64,000 bases of DNA from Gemmobacter lanyuensis (GCF_014652355.1 NZ_BMYQ01000013.1:50234-114233); one strand, 5' to 3'. Positions 1 through 8,734 are shown, counted from the first letter of the stretch. Numbers and translations: made by a program. The notes: generated by a model not told the origin, from the letters alone.

Positions 1-254
1 TCGAATACCGGGACCAAGGCATCCGCTGCAATCTGATCTGCCCCAGCTTTATCCGCACCCAGCATGGCGAGCATGAGATCGAACAGCTGCGCAGCTATGG
101 CATCTTCGCCTCTGAAAGCGATGTGAATGTGATGCAGGGACGGATTTGCGAGCCGGAGGAGGTGGCTGAGGTGGCGCTGTTCCTCGCATCGGATGCATCG
201 AGCTTTGTGAACGGCGCAGAAATCTTCGTCGACAATACGTTTACGGCGGTGTGA
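1..254 (+). CDS. Short-chain dehydrogenase/reductase, C-terminal part (5' end outside window)
   Basis: The reading frame is open from the window edge (first full codon at position 3) to TGA at 252-254. It encodes the last 83 residues of a classical SDR. Visible hallmarks are the post-catalytic stretch IRCNLICPSFIRT, the GRICEPEEVAEVALFLASD helix region, and the terminal substrate-loop strand SSFVNGAEIFVDNTFTAV. The Rossmann and YxxxK parts lie upstream of the window. It resembles the SDR at 1061-1867 at its C-terminus (GRICEPEEV is shared), so the two may be paralogues acting on related hydroxy substrates. The GntR gene follows after 4 nt, which suggests cotranscription. Confidence 0.85.
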   Translation, partial: EYRDQGIRCNLICPSFIRTQHGEHEIEQLRSYGIFASESDVNVMQGRICEPEEVAEVALFLASDASSFVNGAEIFVDNTFTAV

Positions 255-258
255 GCCG

Positions 259-957
259 ATGCTGTGGGGGATGCGCCCGCTGGAACCGCGCGCCACCTAT
301 GGCCTGGCGGTGGATTCGATCAAGCGCCAAATCCATGCCGGATTGCTGCTGCCCGATGAACGCCTGCCCGCAGAACGGCAGCTGTCGGACCGTTTCGGCA
401 TCAGTCGCGTCACCCTGCGGGAGGCGCTTCGCGTACTGGAAGAAAGCCAGTACATTTCGGTCAAGCGCGGCGCGCAGGGCGGGCCCTTCGTGTCCGATGC
501 CGATCGGCTGACCCAGCTTGCACTCAGGCGAATTTCCCGCGCGCCCGCAGCCGCGATGCGGGTGGTCGAATTCCTGACGATCACGCAGACCGCAGCAGCA
601 CGCTATGCGGCCGAGCGCCGGAACCCCGCGGATATGAAGCGGATGCGCGAGGCGCAAACCCTTATGCGGCAGGCCACGACCGGACCCGAACGCAAGCAGG
701 CCGAGACCTTGTTCTTGCTTGCCGTGGCCGATGCGTCGCGCAACCCGCTTCTGGCGCGGGGGATTGAGGATGGTCTGGCAGACCTGTTCTTGCCCTATCG
801 CGGCGAAGTCAGGGTCGATTCGCCATCGGATGCGATCTTCGACCGCTTGTTCATGGCCATGGAGAGCCAGAACATTGCCGAGGCGGAAGCATCGGCCGAG
901 GCGCTGAATGCCCGCCTTTGGGGCGCTATTCGCGAAATTACACGCTCCGCCGCCTGA
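259..957 (+). CDS. GntR-family transcriptional regulator (FadR/FCD type)
   Basis: This 232-residue protein has an N-terminal winged helix-turn-helix at about residues 12-80. It carries the GntR signature LPAERQLSDRFGISRVTLREALRVLEE and a wing ending in GGPFVSDADRL. The rest is an all-helical effector domain of about 150 residues, as in the FCD subgroup, which binds small carboxylates or related metabolites. ATG 259 lies 4 nt after the stop of the preceding SDR. No strong Shine-Dalgarno sequence is visible, so coupled translation is likely, and ATG 271 is an alternative start. A 6+6 bp inverted repeat at 1018-1036, in front of the next SDR and the ABC importer, is its most obvious candidate operator. 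Confidence 0.88.
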   Translation: MLWGMRPLEPRATYGLAVDSIKRQIHAGLLLPDERLPAERQLSDRFGISRVTLREALRVLEESQYISVKRGAQGGPFVSDADRLTQLALRRISRAPAAAMRVVEFLTITQTAAARYAAERRNPADMKRMREAQTLMRQATTGPERKQAETLFLLAVADASRNPLLARGIEDGLADLFLPYRGEVRVDSPSDAIFDRLFMAMESQNIAEAEASAEALNARLWGAIREITRSAA

Positions 958-993
958 TGCAGATGAAAACGTGAGGCGCCCCAAACGGCGTGC

Positions 994-1023
994 TTGACAG
1001 TCTGCGTCGAATTATAATGGTAT
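994..1023 (+). promoter_or_regulatory. Probable promoter of the SDR / betaine-type ABC operon
   Basis: TTGACA at 994-999 is a perfect -35 hexamer. With an 18-nt spacer it is followed by TGGTAT (1018-1023), a weak -10. A TATAAT also occurs at 1013-1018 but only 13 nt from the -35, which is too close. The -10 coincides with the left arm of the inverted repeat at 1018-1036, as expected for repression by a bound regulator. Confidence 0.45.
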
Positions 1024-1036
1024 AAAACCCATACCA
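1018..1036. promoter_or_regulatory. Candidate GntR operator (TGGTAT-N7-ATACCA)
   Basis: This is a perfect inverted repeat of 6 bp arms, TGGTAT at 1018-1023 and ATACCA at 1031-1036, with spacer AAAACCC. TGGTAT/ATACCA half-sites are common for FCD-type GntR proteins, though the spacing varies. It sits between a TTGACA box and the SDR start (1061) and directly downstream of a GntR gene. Assignment to that regulator is inference. Confidence 0.45.
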
Positions 1037-1060
1037 ATGATCCAATGCGCCGGAGGCACC

Positions 1061-1867
1061 ATGAAGGACCAAGCCAACCCCAGATCGAAAGTGCCATTGG
1101 CGGGACGGCTGGCTGGCAAGACGGCGATCATCACGGGCGGGGCCAATGGCATGGGACGCGCGGCTGTCGAGATGTTTGCGGAAGCGGGTGCGCGGGTCGC
1201 GGTCTTTGACATTGCTGTCGAGGCCGGGCGCAGGCTTGAAGCCGAGCAGCAGGGCCTGGGTCGCAACGTGATGTTCGTCGAAACCGATTGCACCCAGAGC
1301 GACGCCGTCCGCGCCGCGCTGGCCGAGGTGAATGCGGTCTGGGGTCCGGTCGACACGCTGTTCAGCCATGCCGGAACCATCATCGTCAAACCGCTGCATG
1401 ACACGACCGATGCCGATTACGACCGGCTGATGGCGATCAATGTACGTTCGTCCTTCATTGTCTGCCGCGAAGTCGTGGCACAGATGCGCGCGAACGGGGG
1501 CGGCAATATCGTCATCACCTCCTCCATCGGGGGCGAGAAGGGCTTTGCCCTGGAAAGCGTCTACTGCATGACCAAGGGCGCGGTGCTGCAACTCGCCCGT
1601 TCCATTGCGGCGGAATATCGCGACGAGAACATCCGCGCCAATGCTGTCTGCCCCGGCTTTGTCAAAACCGCCCACGGCCTGCGCGAGATCGACGAGCTGG
1701 ACGGCCTCGGCCAGACCTGGAGCGAAGGCAGCCTTTCGGGTGTGCAGGGTCGGATCTGCGAACCCGAAGAGGTCGCCGCAGCCGCGCTGTGGCTCTGTTC
1801 GGACGAGGCCAGCTTTGTCAACGGAACGGCGCTTTACGTGGACAACGGCTGGTACGCCAAAGGTTAA
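1061..1867 (+). CDS. SDR-family NAD(P)-dependent oxidoreductase
   Basis: This is a 268-residue classical SDR. It shows the nucleotide-binding glycine motif TGGANGMG near the N-terminus, an acidic residue after beta-2 (VAVFDIA, favouring NAD), the catalytic Ser in VITSSIGG, and the catalytic YxxxK as YCMTK. The start at 1061 is chosen over the in-frame ATG 1037 because GGAGG at 1052-1056 is well spaced from it and because the candidate operator covers 1018-1036. It is followed 20 nt later by the substrate-binding protein of a betaine-type importer. It may oxidise a hydroxy group on the imported compound, but the substrate cannot be read from the sequence. Confidence 0.88.
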   Translation: MKDQANPRSKVPLAGRLAGKTAIITGGANGMGRAAVEMFAEAGARVAVFDIAVEAGRRLEAEQQGLGRNVMFVETDCTQSDAVRAALAEVNAVWGPVDTLFSHAGTIIVKPLHDTTDADYDRLMAINVRSSFIVCREVVAQMRANGGGNIVITSSIGGEKGFALESVYCMTKGAVLQLARSIAAEYRDENIRANAVCPGFVKTAHGLREIDELDGLGQTWSEGSLSGVQGRICEPEEVAAAALWLCSDEASFVNGTALYVDNGWYAKG

Positions 1868-1887
1868 AAACGAGAAGGAAAACAGGG

Positions 1888-2844
1888 ATGTATAAGAAAA
1901 CACTTACCGCATTCACGATCACTGCACTGGCCTTCGGCACAGCCGCCGCGGCCTTTGAAGCGGAGTCGGATCAACCGATCAAGCTGATGCAGGCAGACTG
2001 GACCTCGTCGCTGGTCGATACCGAGATCCTGAACATCATTCTCTCGACCTATGGATACACGGTCGAGAAGGTCATCGCGGATGACAGCGCGCGCTACCCG
2101 GGGTTCGAGAACGGCGATCTGACCATCGCCCTGGAAACCTGGCAGACCACGCAGGACAAGGCATTCAACGCCTCGGTTGCGACCGGCAAGGTCCTGGATA
2201 TGGGCGAGTTGGGCCCGAAAGCGCGCGAGGATTGGTGGTATCCGTCCTATATGGAAGAGCTTTGCCCCGGCCTGCCCGACTGGACCGCGCTCAAGAGCTG
2301 CGCCGAGGCCTTTTCGGCGCCCGAGACCGCGCCCAAGGGGCGGTATCTTGGGGCACCGGTCAGCTGGGGCGGTCATGATGAAGAGCGGATCGAGGCGCTC
2401 GGTCTTCCCTTCGAAGTCGTCCACGCGGGCACCGATGCTGCGATGTTCGCCGAACTCCGCTCGGCTTACGAACGCAAGGCACCGATCCTGCTTTGGGTCT
2501 ACAAGCCGCACTGGGCACCGTCGGTTTACGACGGCAAGTTCGTCGAATTTCCGGCATATGAGGAAGCCTGCTACACCGATCCGGCCTGGGGTCTGAACAA
2601 GGACAAGGCCTTTGACTGCGGCAAGCCCCAGGGCTGGATCAAGAAAATGGCCTGGGCCGAGGGCGAGAAGATCTGGCCCTGCGCCTATGACATCACCCGC
2701 AAGTTCACGATGGACGGGGATGAGGTCGGCAAACTGGTCTACGAGGTCGATGTGAACGGTCGGACGGTCGAGGACGTGGCGATGGAATGGGCAAAAGCCA
2801 ACGAGGCGAAGTGGCGCGAATGGGCCACCTGCGCCGCCAACTGA
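1888..2844 (+). CDS. Glycine betaine/quaternary amine-type ABC transporter substrate-binding protein (OpuAC family)
   Basis: A signal peptide (MYKKTLTAFTITALAFGTAAAAF) is followed by an OpuAC/ProX-type domain of about 295 residues, 318 in all. Family features include the opening strand IKLMQADWTSSLVDTEILNIIL, the DLTIALETWQ stretch, and several Trp residues (the DWWYPSYMEE and LLWVYKPHWAPS regions) of the kind that form aromatic boxes around trimethylammonium groups. Paired Cys residues also occur. The start at 1888 is preceded by GAAGGAAAACAGGG. The protein acts in the periplasm and delivers ligand to the fused permease downstream. The actual ligand (betaine, choline, carnitine or similar) is not established. 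Confidence 0.88.
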   Translation: MYKKTLTAFTITALAFGTAAAAFEAESDQPIKLMQADWTSSLVDTEILNIILSTYGYTVEKVIADDSARYPGFENGDLTIALETWQTTQDKAFNASVATGKVLDMGELGPKAREDWWYPSYMEELCPGLPDWTALKSCAEAFSAPETAPKGRYLGAPVSWGGHDEERIEALGLPFEVVHAGTDAAMFAELRSAYERKAPILLWVYKPHWAPSVYDGKFVEFPAYEEACYTDPAWGLNKDKAFDCGKPQGWIKKMAWAEGEKIWPCAYDITRKFTMDGDEVGKLVYEVDVNGRTVEDVAMEWAKANEAKWREWATCAAN

Positions 2845-2855
2845 ACCTGATGGGC

Positions 2856-2874
2856 GTGCCGGACCTTCCGGCAC
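2856..2874 (+). terminator. Intercistronic hairpin after the substrate-binding protein gene
   Basis: GTGCCGG (2856-2862) and CCGGCAC (2868-2874) form a perfect 7-bp stem with loop ACCTT. It can be extended by GGG/CCC and is followed by CCCTTT. It lies between the binding-protein and permease genes. Such hairpins usually act as leaky terminators or 3'-end stabilisers that keep binding-protein mRNA in excess. Confidence 0.6.
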
Positions 2875-2894
2875 CCCTTTGACCGGAACGGATC

Positions 2895-4877
2895 ATGGCC
2901 GAAATCTCCACCCCTCCCACGCAACACCGGCTATCGCGCGCCGGGCTTGCTGCCCTTCTGGCCCTTGGTGCCATTGCGGTTGCCTGCGTCGTCCTTCCCC
3001 TCGGCGCCGCCGGAACGCCCGAAGCCCCGGCATTGCCGATAGCGGTCTGGGTTGACGTGGCGATGAACTGGATCGTGCGGGATGCCTCGCTGTTCGGGAT
3101 CGCCTTCTCCGACCTGACCCGCGCCCTCGCCACCGCTGCACAATGGCCTATCGAGGTGATGCAGAAGGTGCTGGCCGAAGGCTGGGTTTCCGGGGCCGGC
3201 TTCAACAAGCGCCAGGTTCTTCCCCCGGCAAGCTGGCTTGGCGTGACTTTGGCAGCCTCGCTTCTGGCCTGGCGTCTTGCCGGACTGCGGCTTGGGCTCT
3301 TTGCGGCGATGTCGGGGATTTACCTTGCAACCTTCGGGCTGTGGACTTCGGCAATGATGACGCTGTCATCGGTGCTGTTCTGTGTTCTGGCCTCGCTGTC
3401 GCTGGGCCTTGTGCTTGGCATCCGGGCGCATCGGTCGCCGGGCATCGAACCCGCGGTGCGGGCCGTGATGAACATCATGCAAACCGTGCCGACCTTTTCC
3501 TATCTTCTGCCGACATTGCTGCTCTTTGGCTACGGACCAAGCGCCGCACTGTTTGCAACCGTCGCCTATGCGATGCCGCCAATGGTTCATGCCACGGTGA
3601 TTGCGTTGCAATCGGTGCCCTCGGACACGCTTGATCTTGCCCGAATGACGGGATGCAGCCGCCGTCAGACCTTGTGGAAGGTCGAGCTTCCCGTCGCCAT
3701 GCCGCGGCTGGCGATCGGTCTGAACCAGGTCGTGATGATGACGCTGAACATGGTCATCATCGCCTCGATGATCGGCGCCGGGGGATTGGGCTATGATGTC
3801 CTGCGCGCCCTGCGGCGGCTCGATTTCGGCGCAGCTTTCGAGGCCGGGATGGCGATCGTGGTGCTGGCCGTGCTGCTGGACCGGCTGACACAGGCCTTGG
3901 CGCGGCAGCAATCGGCGGGGAACGGCAGAGGGCGCGCGCAGCGCACCTGGGTCGTCGGCCTTGCGCTGATCCTCGTTCCCTCTGTGCTGAGCCTGTTCGT
4001 TCCGGCTTTGGCGCTCTGGCCCGAGGCGTGGACGCTCAGCGTCGCGGCGCCGCTGAACGATGCCGTGTCCTACATCAACCAGCAATTCTACGACCCGCTG
4101 GAGGCAATCCGGACCACGGTGCTGCTCTATGTCATGAACCCGATCCGTGACGCCTTGCAGCTTTTGCCGTGGCCCTTGGTCATCGCCGCAACAGCGCTCG
4201 GCGGGTGGCGTCTTGGTGGGGGGCGGACGGCCGCCACGGTTGTGGTGCTGGGCCTCTTCATCGTCGTCACCGGCTATTGGAGCGCGGCGATGGGCTCTCT
4301 CTATCTCACCCTGCTTTCGGTCATCCTGGCGCTCGCGATCGGTTTCCCCTTCGGCATTTGGGTCGCGGGCAGGACGCGCTTGCAGGCAGGGGTGCAACTC
4401 TTCCTCGATACGCTGCAAACCCTGCCGACGCTGGTCTATCTGCTGCCGGCCGTGATGCTGTTCCGGAATGGCGATTTCTCAGCGCTGATCGCCATTCTGT
4501 CTTACGCGGTGGCTCCGGCCGTGCGCTATGGCATTGACGGCATGCTGCACGTTCCGTCCGAACGGATCGAGGCGGCGGCCATGTCGGGCTGTTCGCGCTG
4601 GCAGACGTTCCGCCATGTGCGCCTGCCCGGCGCGCTTCCAACACTGCTGCTTGGCGTCAATCAGACGGTGATGATGGCGCTTTCCATGCTGGTGATCGCC
4701 GCCCTCGTCGGCACGCGCGAGTTGGGCCAGAATGTCTTTACCGCCCTTTCGCAAGGCATGGCCGGACCCGGCATTGTTGCGGGGCTGTGCGTCGCCGCAC
4801 TTGCGCTGATCATCGACACCATCCTGAAAGCCGCCGCTGCGCGCGCCACCCAAAGCGAGGGGAATAGCCATGTCTGA
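2895..4877 (+). CDS. Fused (two-domain) ABC transporter permease, ProW/OpuAB type
   Basis: This 660-residue integral membrane protein contains two complete binding-protein-dependent permease domains in tandem, at roughly residues 150-340 and 470-650. Each has the family's inner-membrane loop signature: LDLARMTGCSRRQTLWKVELPVAMPRL in the first copy and IEAAAMSGCSRWQTFRHVRLPGALPTL in the second. Usual ProW proteins carry one such domain and dimerise; here one chain supplies both halves, each with its own extra N-terminal membrane segments. The stop overlaps the ATPase start by 8 nt (ATGTCTGA), so the two are translationally coupled. Confidence 0.88.
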   Translation: MAEISTPPTQHRLSRAGLAALLALGAIAVACVVLPLGAAGTPEAPALPIAVWVDVAMNWIVRDASLFGIAFSDLTRALATAAQWPIEVMQKVLAEGWVSGAGFNKRQVLPPASWLGVTLAASLLAWRLAGLRLGLFAAMSGIYLATFGLWTSAMMTLSSVLFCVLASLSLGLVLGIRAHRSPGIEPAVRAVMNIMQTVPTFSYLLPTLLLFGYGPSAALFATVAYAMPPMVHATVIALQSVPSDTLDLARMTGCSRRQTLWKVELPVAMPRLAIGLNQVVMMTLNMVIIASMIGAGGLGYDVLRALRRLDFGAAFEAGMAIVVLAVLLDRLTQALARQQSAGNGRGRAQRTWVVGLALILVPSVLSLFVPALALWPEAWTLSVAAPLNDAVSYINQQFYDPLEAIRTTVLLYVMNPIRDALQLLPWPLVIAATALGGWRLGGGRTAATVVVLGLFIVVTGYWSAAMGSLYLTLLSVILALAIGFPFGIWVAGRTRLQAGVQLFLDTLQTLPTLVYLLPAVMLFRNGDFSALIAILSYAVAPAVRYGIDGMLHVPSERIEAAAMSGCSRWQTFRHVRLPGALPTLLLGVNQTVMMALSMLVIAALVGTRELGQNVFTALSQGMAGPGIVAGLCVAALALIIDTILKAAAARATQSEGNSHV

Positions 4878-5919
4878 AGCGAACGCCTTTCATTCACGCC
4901 ATCGCGCGGCGGAAACCGCGATCTCTGTCTCATCGGTTTGGAAGGTCTTTGGCGAGGGCGCCGCACGCTTTCGTAGCCGTCCTCCCGCCGAACGCACGGC
5001 CGAGGCGCTCTCCCGCGATCATCTGACCGGGGCAGTGCAGGACGCCAGTTTCGATATCGGCCGGGGCGAGGTTTTCGTCATCATGGGGCTGTCCGGATCG
5101 GGCAAATCCACCCTGCTGCGCTGCCTGACGCGGTTGATCGAACCAACCGAGGGCCACATCACCTTTGGCGGGCAGGACATTCTGAAACTGGGGGAAAAGG
5201 CGCTGGCCGATCTGCGGCGCAGGCGGATGGGGATGGTGTTCCAGCACTTTGCCTTGCTGCCAAACCGCACGGTCTTGGGCAATATCGCCTTTCCGCTGGA
5301 AATGCAGGGCATCGACCGGGCGCGGGCCGAAGCGCGAGCGCGCGAGCTCGTCGCGCTGGTGGGTCTGTCGGGACGGGAAACCCGCCTTCCGACGCAGCTT
5401 TCGGGCGGCCAGCAACAGCGCGTGGGCATTGCCCGGTCACTCGCAACCAATCCCGAATTCTGGTTTCTTGACGAACCCTTTTCCGCGCTGGACCCGCTGA
5501 TCCGCACAGACTTGCAGGACGAGGTGCTGCGTCTGCAGCGCGAACAGTCGCGCACCGCGGTGTTCGTGACGCACGACCTGGATGAGGCGATCCGCTTGGC
5601 CGACCGCATCGCCATCATGGAAAATGGCCGCATCATTCAGATCGGCACCCCGGAAGAGCTTGTGACACGCCCCGCCACCGATTACGTCCGCCGCTTCGTC
5701 GCCAAAGTGCCCCCGGCGCGGGTCATCCGGGTGGCCTCACTCATGCGGCGTGAAAGCATCGCGTCGGCGGCAATGTCCGTCCCGGCCGAGGCAACGGTGT
5801 CCGAGGTCGCCGCGCAGATTGTTGCCTCAGCCGGGCCGATCGCAGTGACGGACAAGGCGGGCCGCACCCTTGGGTCGCTGGATCGCCAGACTGCCCTTGA
5901 AACGCTGGCTGCGCTTTGA
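4870..5919 (+). CDS. Betaine/quaternary amine-type ABC transporter ATP-binding protein (ProV type)
   Basis: The 349-residue ATPase has Walker A GLSGSGKST, a Q-loop in VFQHFALLPNRTV, signature [15 protein letters not shown], Walker B FWFLDEPFSALD and switch His in VFVTHDLDEA. An unusual basic insert follows the first strand (GAARFRSRPPAERTAEAL), as in ProV proteins. After residue 280 there is a short regulatory tail resembling a single degenerate CBS unit (TVSEVAAQIV...GPIAVTDKAGRTLGSLDR). ProV-type tails sense ionic strength or nucleotides in some homologues, but this one is shortened. It energises the fused permease at 2895-4877. Confidence 0.92.
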   Translation: MSEANAFHSRHRAAETAISVSSVWKVFGEGAARFRSRPPAERTAEALSRDHLTGAVQDASFDIGRGEVFVIMGLSGSGKSTLLRCLTRLIEPTEGHITFGGQDILKLGEKALADLRRRRMGMVFQHFALLPNRTVLGNIAFPLEMQGIDRARAEARARELVALVGLSGRETRLPTQLSGGQQQRVGIARSLATNPEFWFLDEPFSALDPLIRTDLQDEVLRLQREQSRTAVFVTHDLDEAIRLADRIAIMENGRIIQIGTPEELVTRPATDYVRRFVAKVPPARVIRVASLMRRESIASAAMSVPAEATVSEVAAQIVASAGPIAVTDKAGRTLGSLDRQTALETLAAL

Positions 5920-5926
5920 ACCGGAA

Positions 5927-5948
5927 CGCGGCCCCCGCCGGGGCCGCG
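5927..5948 (+). terminator. Terminator-like hairpin after the betaine-type ABC operon
   Basis: CGCGGCCCC (5927-5935) pairs perfectly with GGGGCCGCG (5940-5948) around loop CGCC, 8 nt after the ATPase stop. There is no T-run, so it may be Rho-assisted or act mainly as a 3' stabiliser. Confidence 0.5.
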
Positions 5949-6116
5949 CAAAGATAGGGTCAGCGTCACCCCGCGTCCTTCCCCCAGGACTCATCCGACC
6001 GACGCGCCGCAGATGGAGGCATCTTCCTTGTCAAAGCGGTTGGTCATCCCGCGGGCTGCGACAACCGGGCTCGTTGGATCCCCGATTTACGCCGCCCTCC
6101 CGCGATCCATTTCGCG

Positions 6117-6548
6117 TTACCCGTTTTCCAGTTCCACGATAAGCTGGGGGGCGCCGTCAGAGGTGCGGCGGTGTGATTGCCCTATTTCATTGATCACAGC
6201 GCGGACACGGGTGCGGAGGTTCGAAAAGCTCTCGAACCTGACAACGTCAACCGGGCTGTCGAAACGGATTTCGATCTCCCGATGGGTGCTGGGGCCTGAA
6301 ATGCCAAGAATGGCGCCGGTGAACGGTTGGCCCAGAAACTGGCCCCGGACACGATCGCCATAGGACAATTGGGGCCGCGCATTGCCCAGCGACAGTCGGG
6401 CATGGAGCGTGTTCCAGTCCTTCGCCCCATGCTGACACGCTACCAGTTCCAGGGCCTGCGCATGGCTGACGGGGGTGCCACCTGCCTGCAGGGCGGCGCG
6501 CAGCGCCTTTGCCTGAGATTTGACATCGGCCAGTGTGTGCCTTGTCAT
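6117..6548 (-). CDS. Small 'glyoxalase superfamily' protein of the alphaproteobacterial type
   Basis: The 143-residue protein begins MTRHTLADVKSQAKALRAAL and continues with SHAQALELVACQHGAKDWNTLHARL. This N-terminal helical block is familiar from Rhodobacterales proteins labelled 'glyoxalase superfamily'. The remaining 80 residues (SYGDRVRGQFLGQPFTGAILGI onward) look like a small beta-rich domain; I see no metal-binding His/Glu set of a true glyoxalase. A strong Shine-Dalgarno sequence (GGAGGT) precedes the ATG at 6548. It is monocistronic and opposite in strand to the ABC operon. The biochemical role is unknown. Confidence 0.7.
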   Translation of the reverse strand: MTRHTLADVKSQAKALRAALQAGGTPVSHAQALELVACQHGAKDWNTLHARLSLGNARPQLSYGDRVRGQFLGQPFTGAILGISGPSTHREIEIRFDSPVDVVRFESFSNLRTRVRAVINEIGQSHRRTSDGAPQLIVELENG

Positions 6549-7291
6549 GCAGCACCTCCAGCGCAGGTGAAAGGCGCGAAGAATGAAGAACCGGCGAATG
6601 GCGCCGGAGAGAGATCGTCGTTATGAAAAGCGTGCCGCTGCGACATCGCTCACTCCTCTGGGTCGGCATTTCGAGACGAATGGGAGCCTGCGTTGCCCAC
6701 CACGCGAAATGCTTCAGGGGGTGAGATGTCGAACCGTTCCGCGCTTCACCGTGACTTTCGTCTGCAGGCGGCAGGTGCGCGGGACCCTGATCATTCGGTA
6801 CCCAAAACTGCGGCCCGGGTCAAGCCTCGGGCCCTGTGGCGCGGCCTTTCGGACCGCCCGGATGGGGTCGGTGCGCCGCGACGGTCGATCCGGGCGGGCT
6901 TGACCCTTCTGTATGCCTGCTTTCTGCGAAGCTGGGCCGTTCACAACCCCGTCACCTGCCCCGGCAAAGGTCGGTGACAGGTGGTGCCCGGGGTCTGAGC
7001 CTATGGCATGACCACGTTTCCCAGCTTGTCGGCGCCGCCTCTCTTCACCGTCTGCAACAGTTGATTGCGGCGGCCATGCAGGACTGCGCGCCAGATCTAG
7101 GGCATGGGTGCCACTTGTCCGAAGCATGCCCGAGATTGGCAGTATCGCCGGCGAAGAGGCCACCCCTCTTGACCGACACCTGTTTCAATTGCGCCGATCC
7201 TCTGGTGCTGTGATAGACCGGCTTGATGCCACAGGTCGCATTCAGCTGGTGACCTAGGCCCTTGCGGGGCGCGTGTCTGTCGCTGCCGTCG
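6549..7291. other. 743-bp region without a supportable gene
   Basis: All open frames here have Arg/Pro-rich shadow composition and none shows a recognisable domain. A 10-bp inverted repeat GGGTCAAGCC (6817-6826) / GGCTTGACCC (6897-6906) brackets about 70 bp, and CCGGCG-N5-CGCCGG occurs near 6592-6608. The stretch may hold a decayed gene or mobile-element scar next to the end of the 13-gene operon. No terminator for lpdA with a clear T-run was found. Confidence 0.5.
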
Positions 7292-8695
7292 TCAGGCATG
7301 GATGGCCCCATCGCGTGCCGCGAGGACGGCTTCATGCAGCGCTTCGGACAGGGTCGGGTGCGGGAAGACCACGGTCGCCAGCTGCGCCGACGTCGCCCCA
7401 AGGGTGATGGCAATGGTCAGACCGTGGATCAGCTCGGACGCCTCGGCACCGATGATCTGCGCGCCGACCAGACTGTCGGTCGCGGCACCAAAGACGCATT
7501 TCACCAACCCCTCGGGTTCCCCTAGCACCAGCGCCTTGCCATTGCCGCGCAGCAAGAAGCGGCCCAGACGCACACCCAGCCCCGCTGCGCGTGCCGCCTC
7601 TTCCGTCAGGCCGACCGAGGCGACCTGCGGGCTGGCATAGATGCAGGCGGGGATGGGCGCCTTATGCGGCTTGGCGTCAGAGGAGGCGACAATCGCCTCG
7701 ACGCAGGCGATGCCGTCATGTTCGGCCTTGTGCGCGAGCATGGGCGGCCCCGCCAGATCGCCGATGGCGTAAAGGCCCGGAACGCTGGTGCGCCCTGCCC
7801 CTTCGGTCCGAACAGCGCCGCGGTCGAAAGTGACGCCAAGCGCCTCAAGGCCAAGCCCCTCGACATTCGGCACCACCCCGGCGGCCGACAGCAGCCGATC
7901 AGCCTCAAGCACCGCACCATCCGACAGGGTGGCAATCACGCCCTCGGCCTGCCGGTCCAAAGTGGCGATCAGAACTCCGTTGCGGATCTCGATCCCGCGC
8001 TTTTGCAGGGCTTTGGCCATCAGGCCCGCGATTTCGCTGTCTTCGGTGGGCAGGATGCGCGGCGCCATTTCCACGATGGTCACCTTGCTGCCCATCGCCG
8101 CATAGATCGAGGCGAATTCGACGCCAATCGCCCCTGACCCGACAACGATCAGCCGCGCGGGAACGGCGGCGGGGCGCAGTGCCTCGCGGTAGGTCCAGAT
8201 CAGCTGGCCGTCCGGCTCCAACCCCGGCAGGACGCGCGGCCGGGCGCCGGTGGCCAGGATGATGTGATCGGCGCTATAGCGGCCCGGCCCCTTGGCCCCG
8301 CGGGGGGCGGGGGTCGCGCTCTCTGCCACCTCGACCTGACCGGGCGCGGCCAAGTGTGCGGCGCCCCAGATCACCTCGACGCCGTTCTTTTTCAGAAGAA
8401 ACCCGATCCCTGCGGTCAGCTGGCCGCTGACCTCGACCGCGCGGCCCACCAGCCGGGCGGGATCGATCACCGGCGACAGCGGCGCAAGCCCGAAGCGGTC
8501 GGCCTGCCGGGCCGCATGCAGCAGGTCGGTGCCCTTGAGCATCGCCTTGGTCGGGATGCAGCCCCAGTTCAGGCAGATGCCGCCCAGATGGTCCCGCTCG
8601 ACCAGCGCGACCTTTTTGCCCAGCTGCGCGGCGCGAATGGCCGCCACATAGCCACCGGGGCCAGCCCCGATGACGAGAATGTCGTAATTACTCAT
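7292..8695 (-). CDS. lpdA: Dihydrolipoyl dehydrogenase (E3)
   Basis: This 467-residue flavoprotein disulfide reductase has FAD motif GAGPGGYVAA at residues 10-19, the redox-active disulfide GGICLNWGCIPTK (Cys41 and Cys46), NAD-binding GSGAIGVEFA, the second FAD contact GLYAIGDLAG, and the C-terminal active-site HPTLSE. It reoxidises dihydrolipoamide using NAD+ in the membrane-free 2-oxoacid dehydrogenase complex. It is the last gene of the 13-gene operon that also encodes E1-alpha, E1-beta, a lipoyl-domain protein and an E2 core, so it is probably the dedicated E3. AAGGA lies 9 nt upstream of the ATG. Confidence 0.95.
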   Translation of the reverse strand: MSNYDILVIGAGPGGYVAAIRAAQLGKKVALVERDHLGGICLNWGCIPTKAMLKGTDLLHAARQADRFGLAPLSPVIDPARLVGRAVEVSGQLTAGIGFLLKKNGVEVIWGAAHLAAPGQVEVAESATPAPRGAKGPGRYSADHIILATGARPRVLPGLEPDGQLIWTYREALRPAAVPARLIVVGSGAIGVEFASIYAAMGSKVTIVEMAPRILPTEDSEIAGLMAKALQKRGIEIRNGVLIATLDRQAEGVIATLSDGAVLEADRLLSAAGVVPNVEGLGLEALGVTFDRGAVRTEGAGRTSVPGLYAIGDLAGPPMLAHKAEHDGIACVEAIVASSDAKPHKAPIPACIYASPQVASVGLTEEAARAAGLGVRLGRFLLRGNGKALVLGEPEGLVKCVFGAATDSLVGAQIIGAEASELIHGLTIAITLGATSAQLATVVFPHPTLSEALHEAVLAARDGAIHA

Positions 8696-8734
8696 TCTTT
8701 GATGTCCTTGTGGTCGCGCGCCGCAGGGCGCGCC

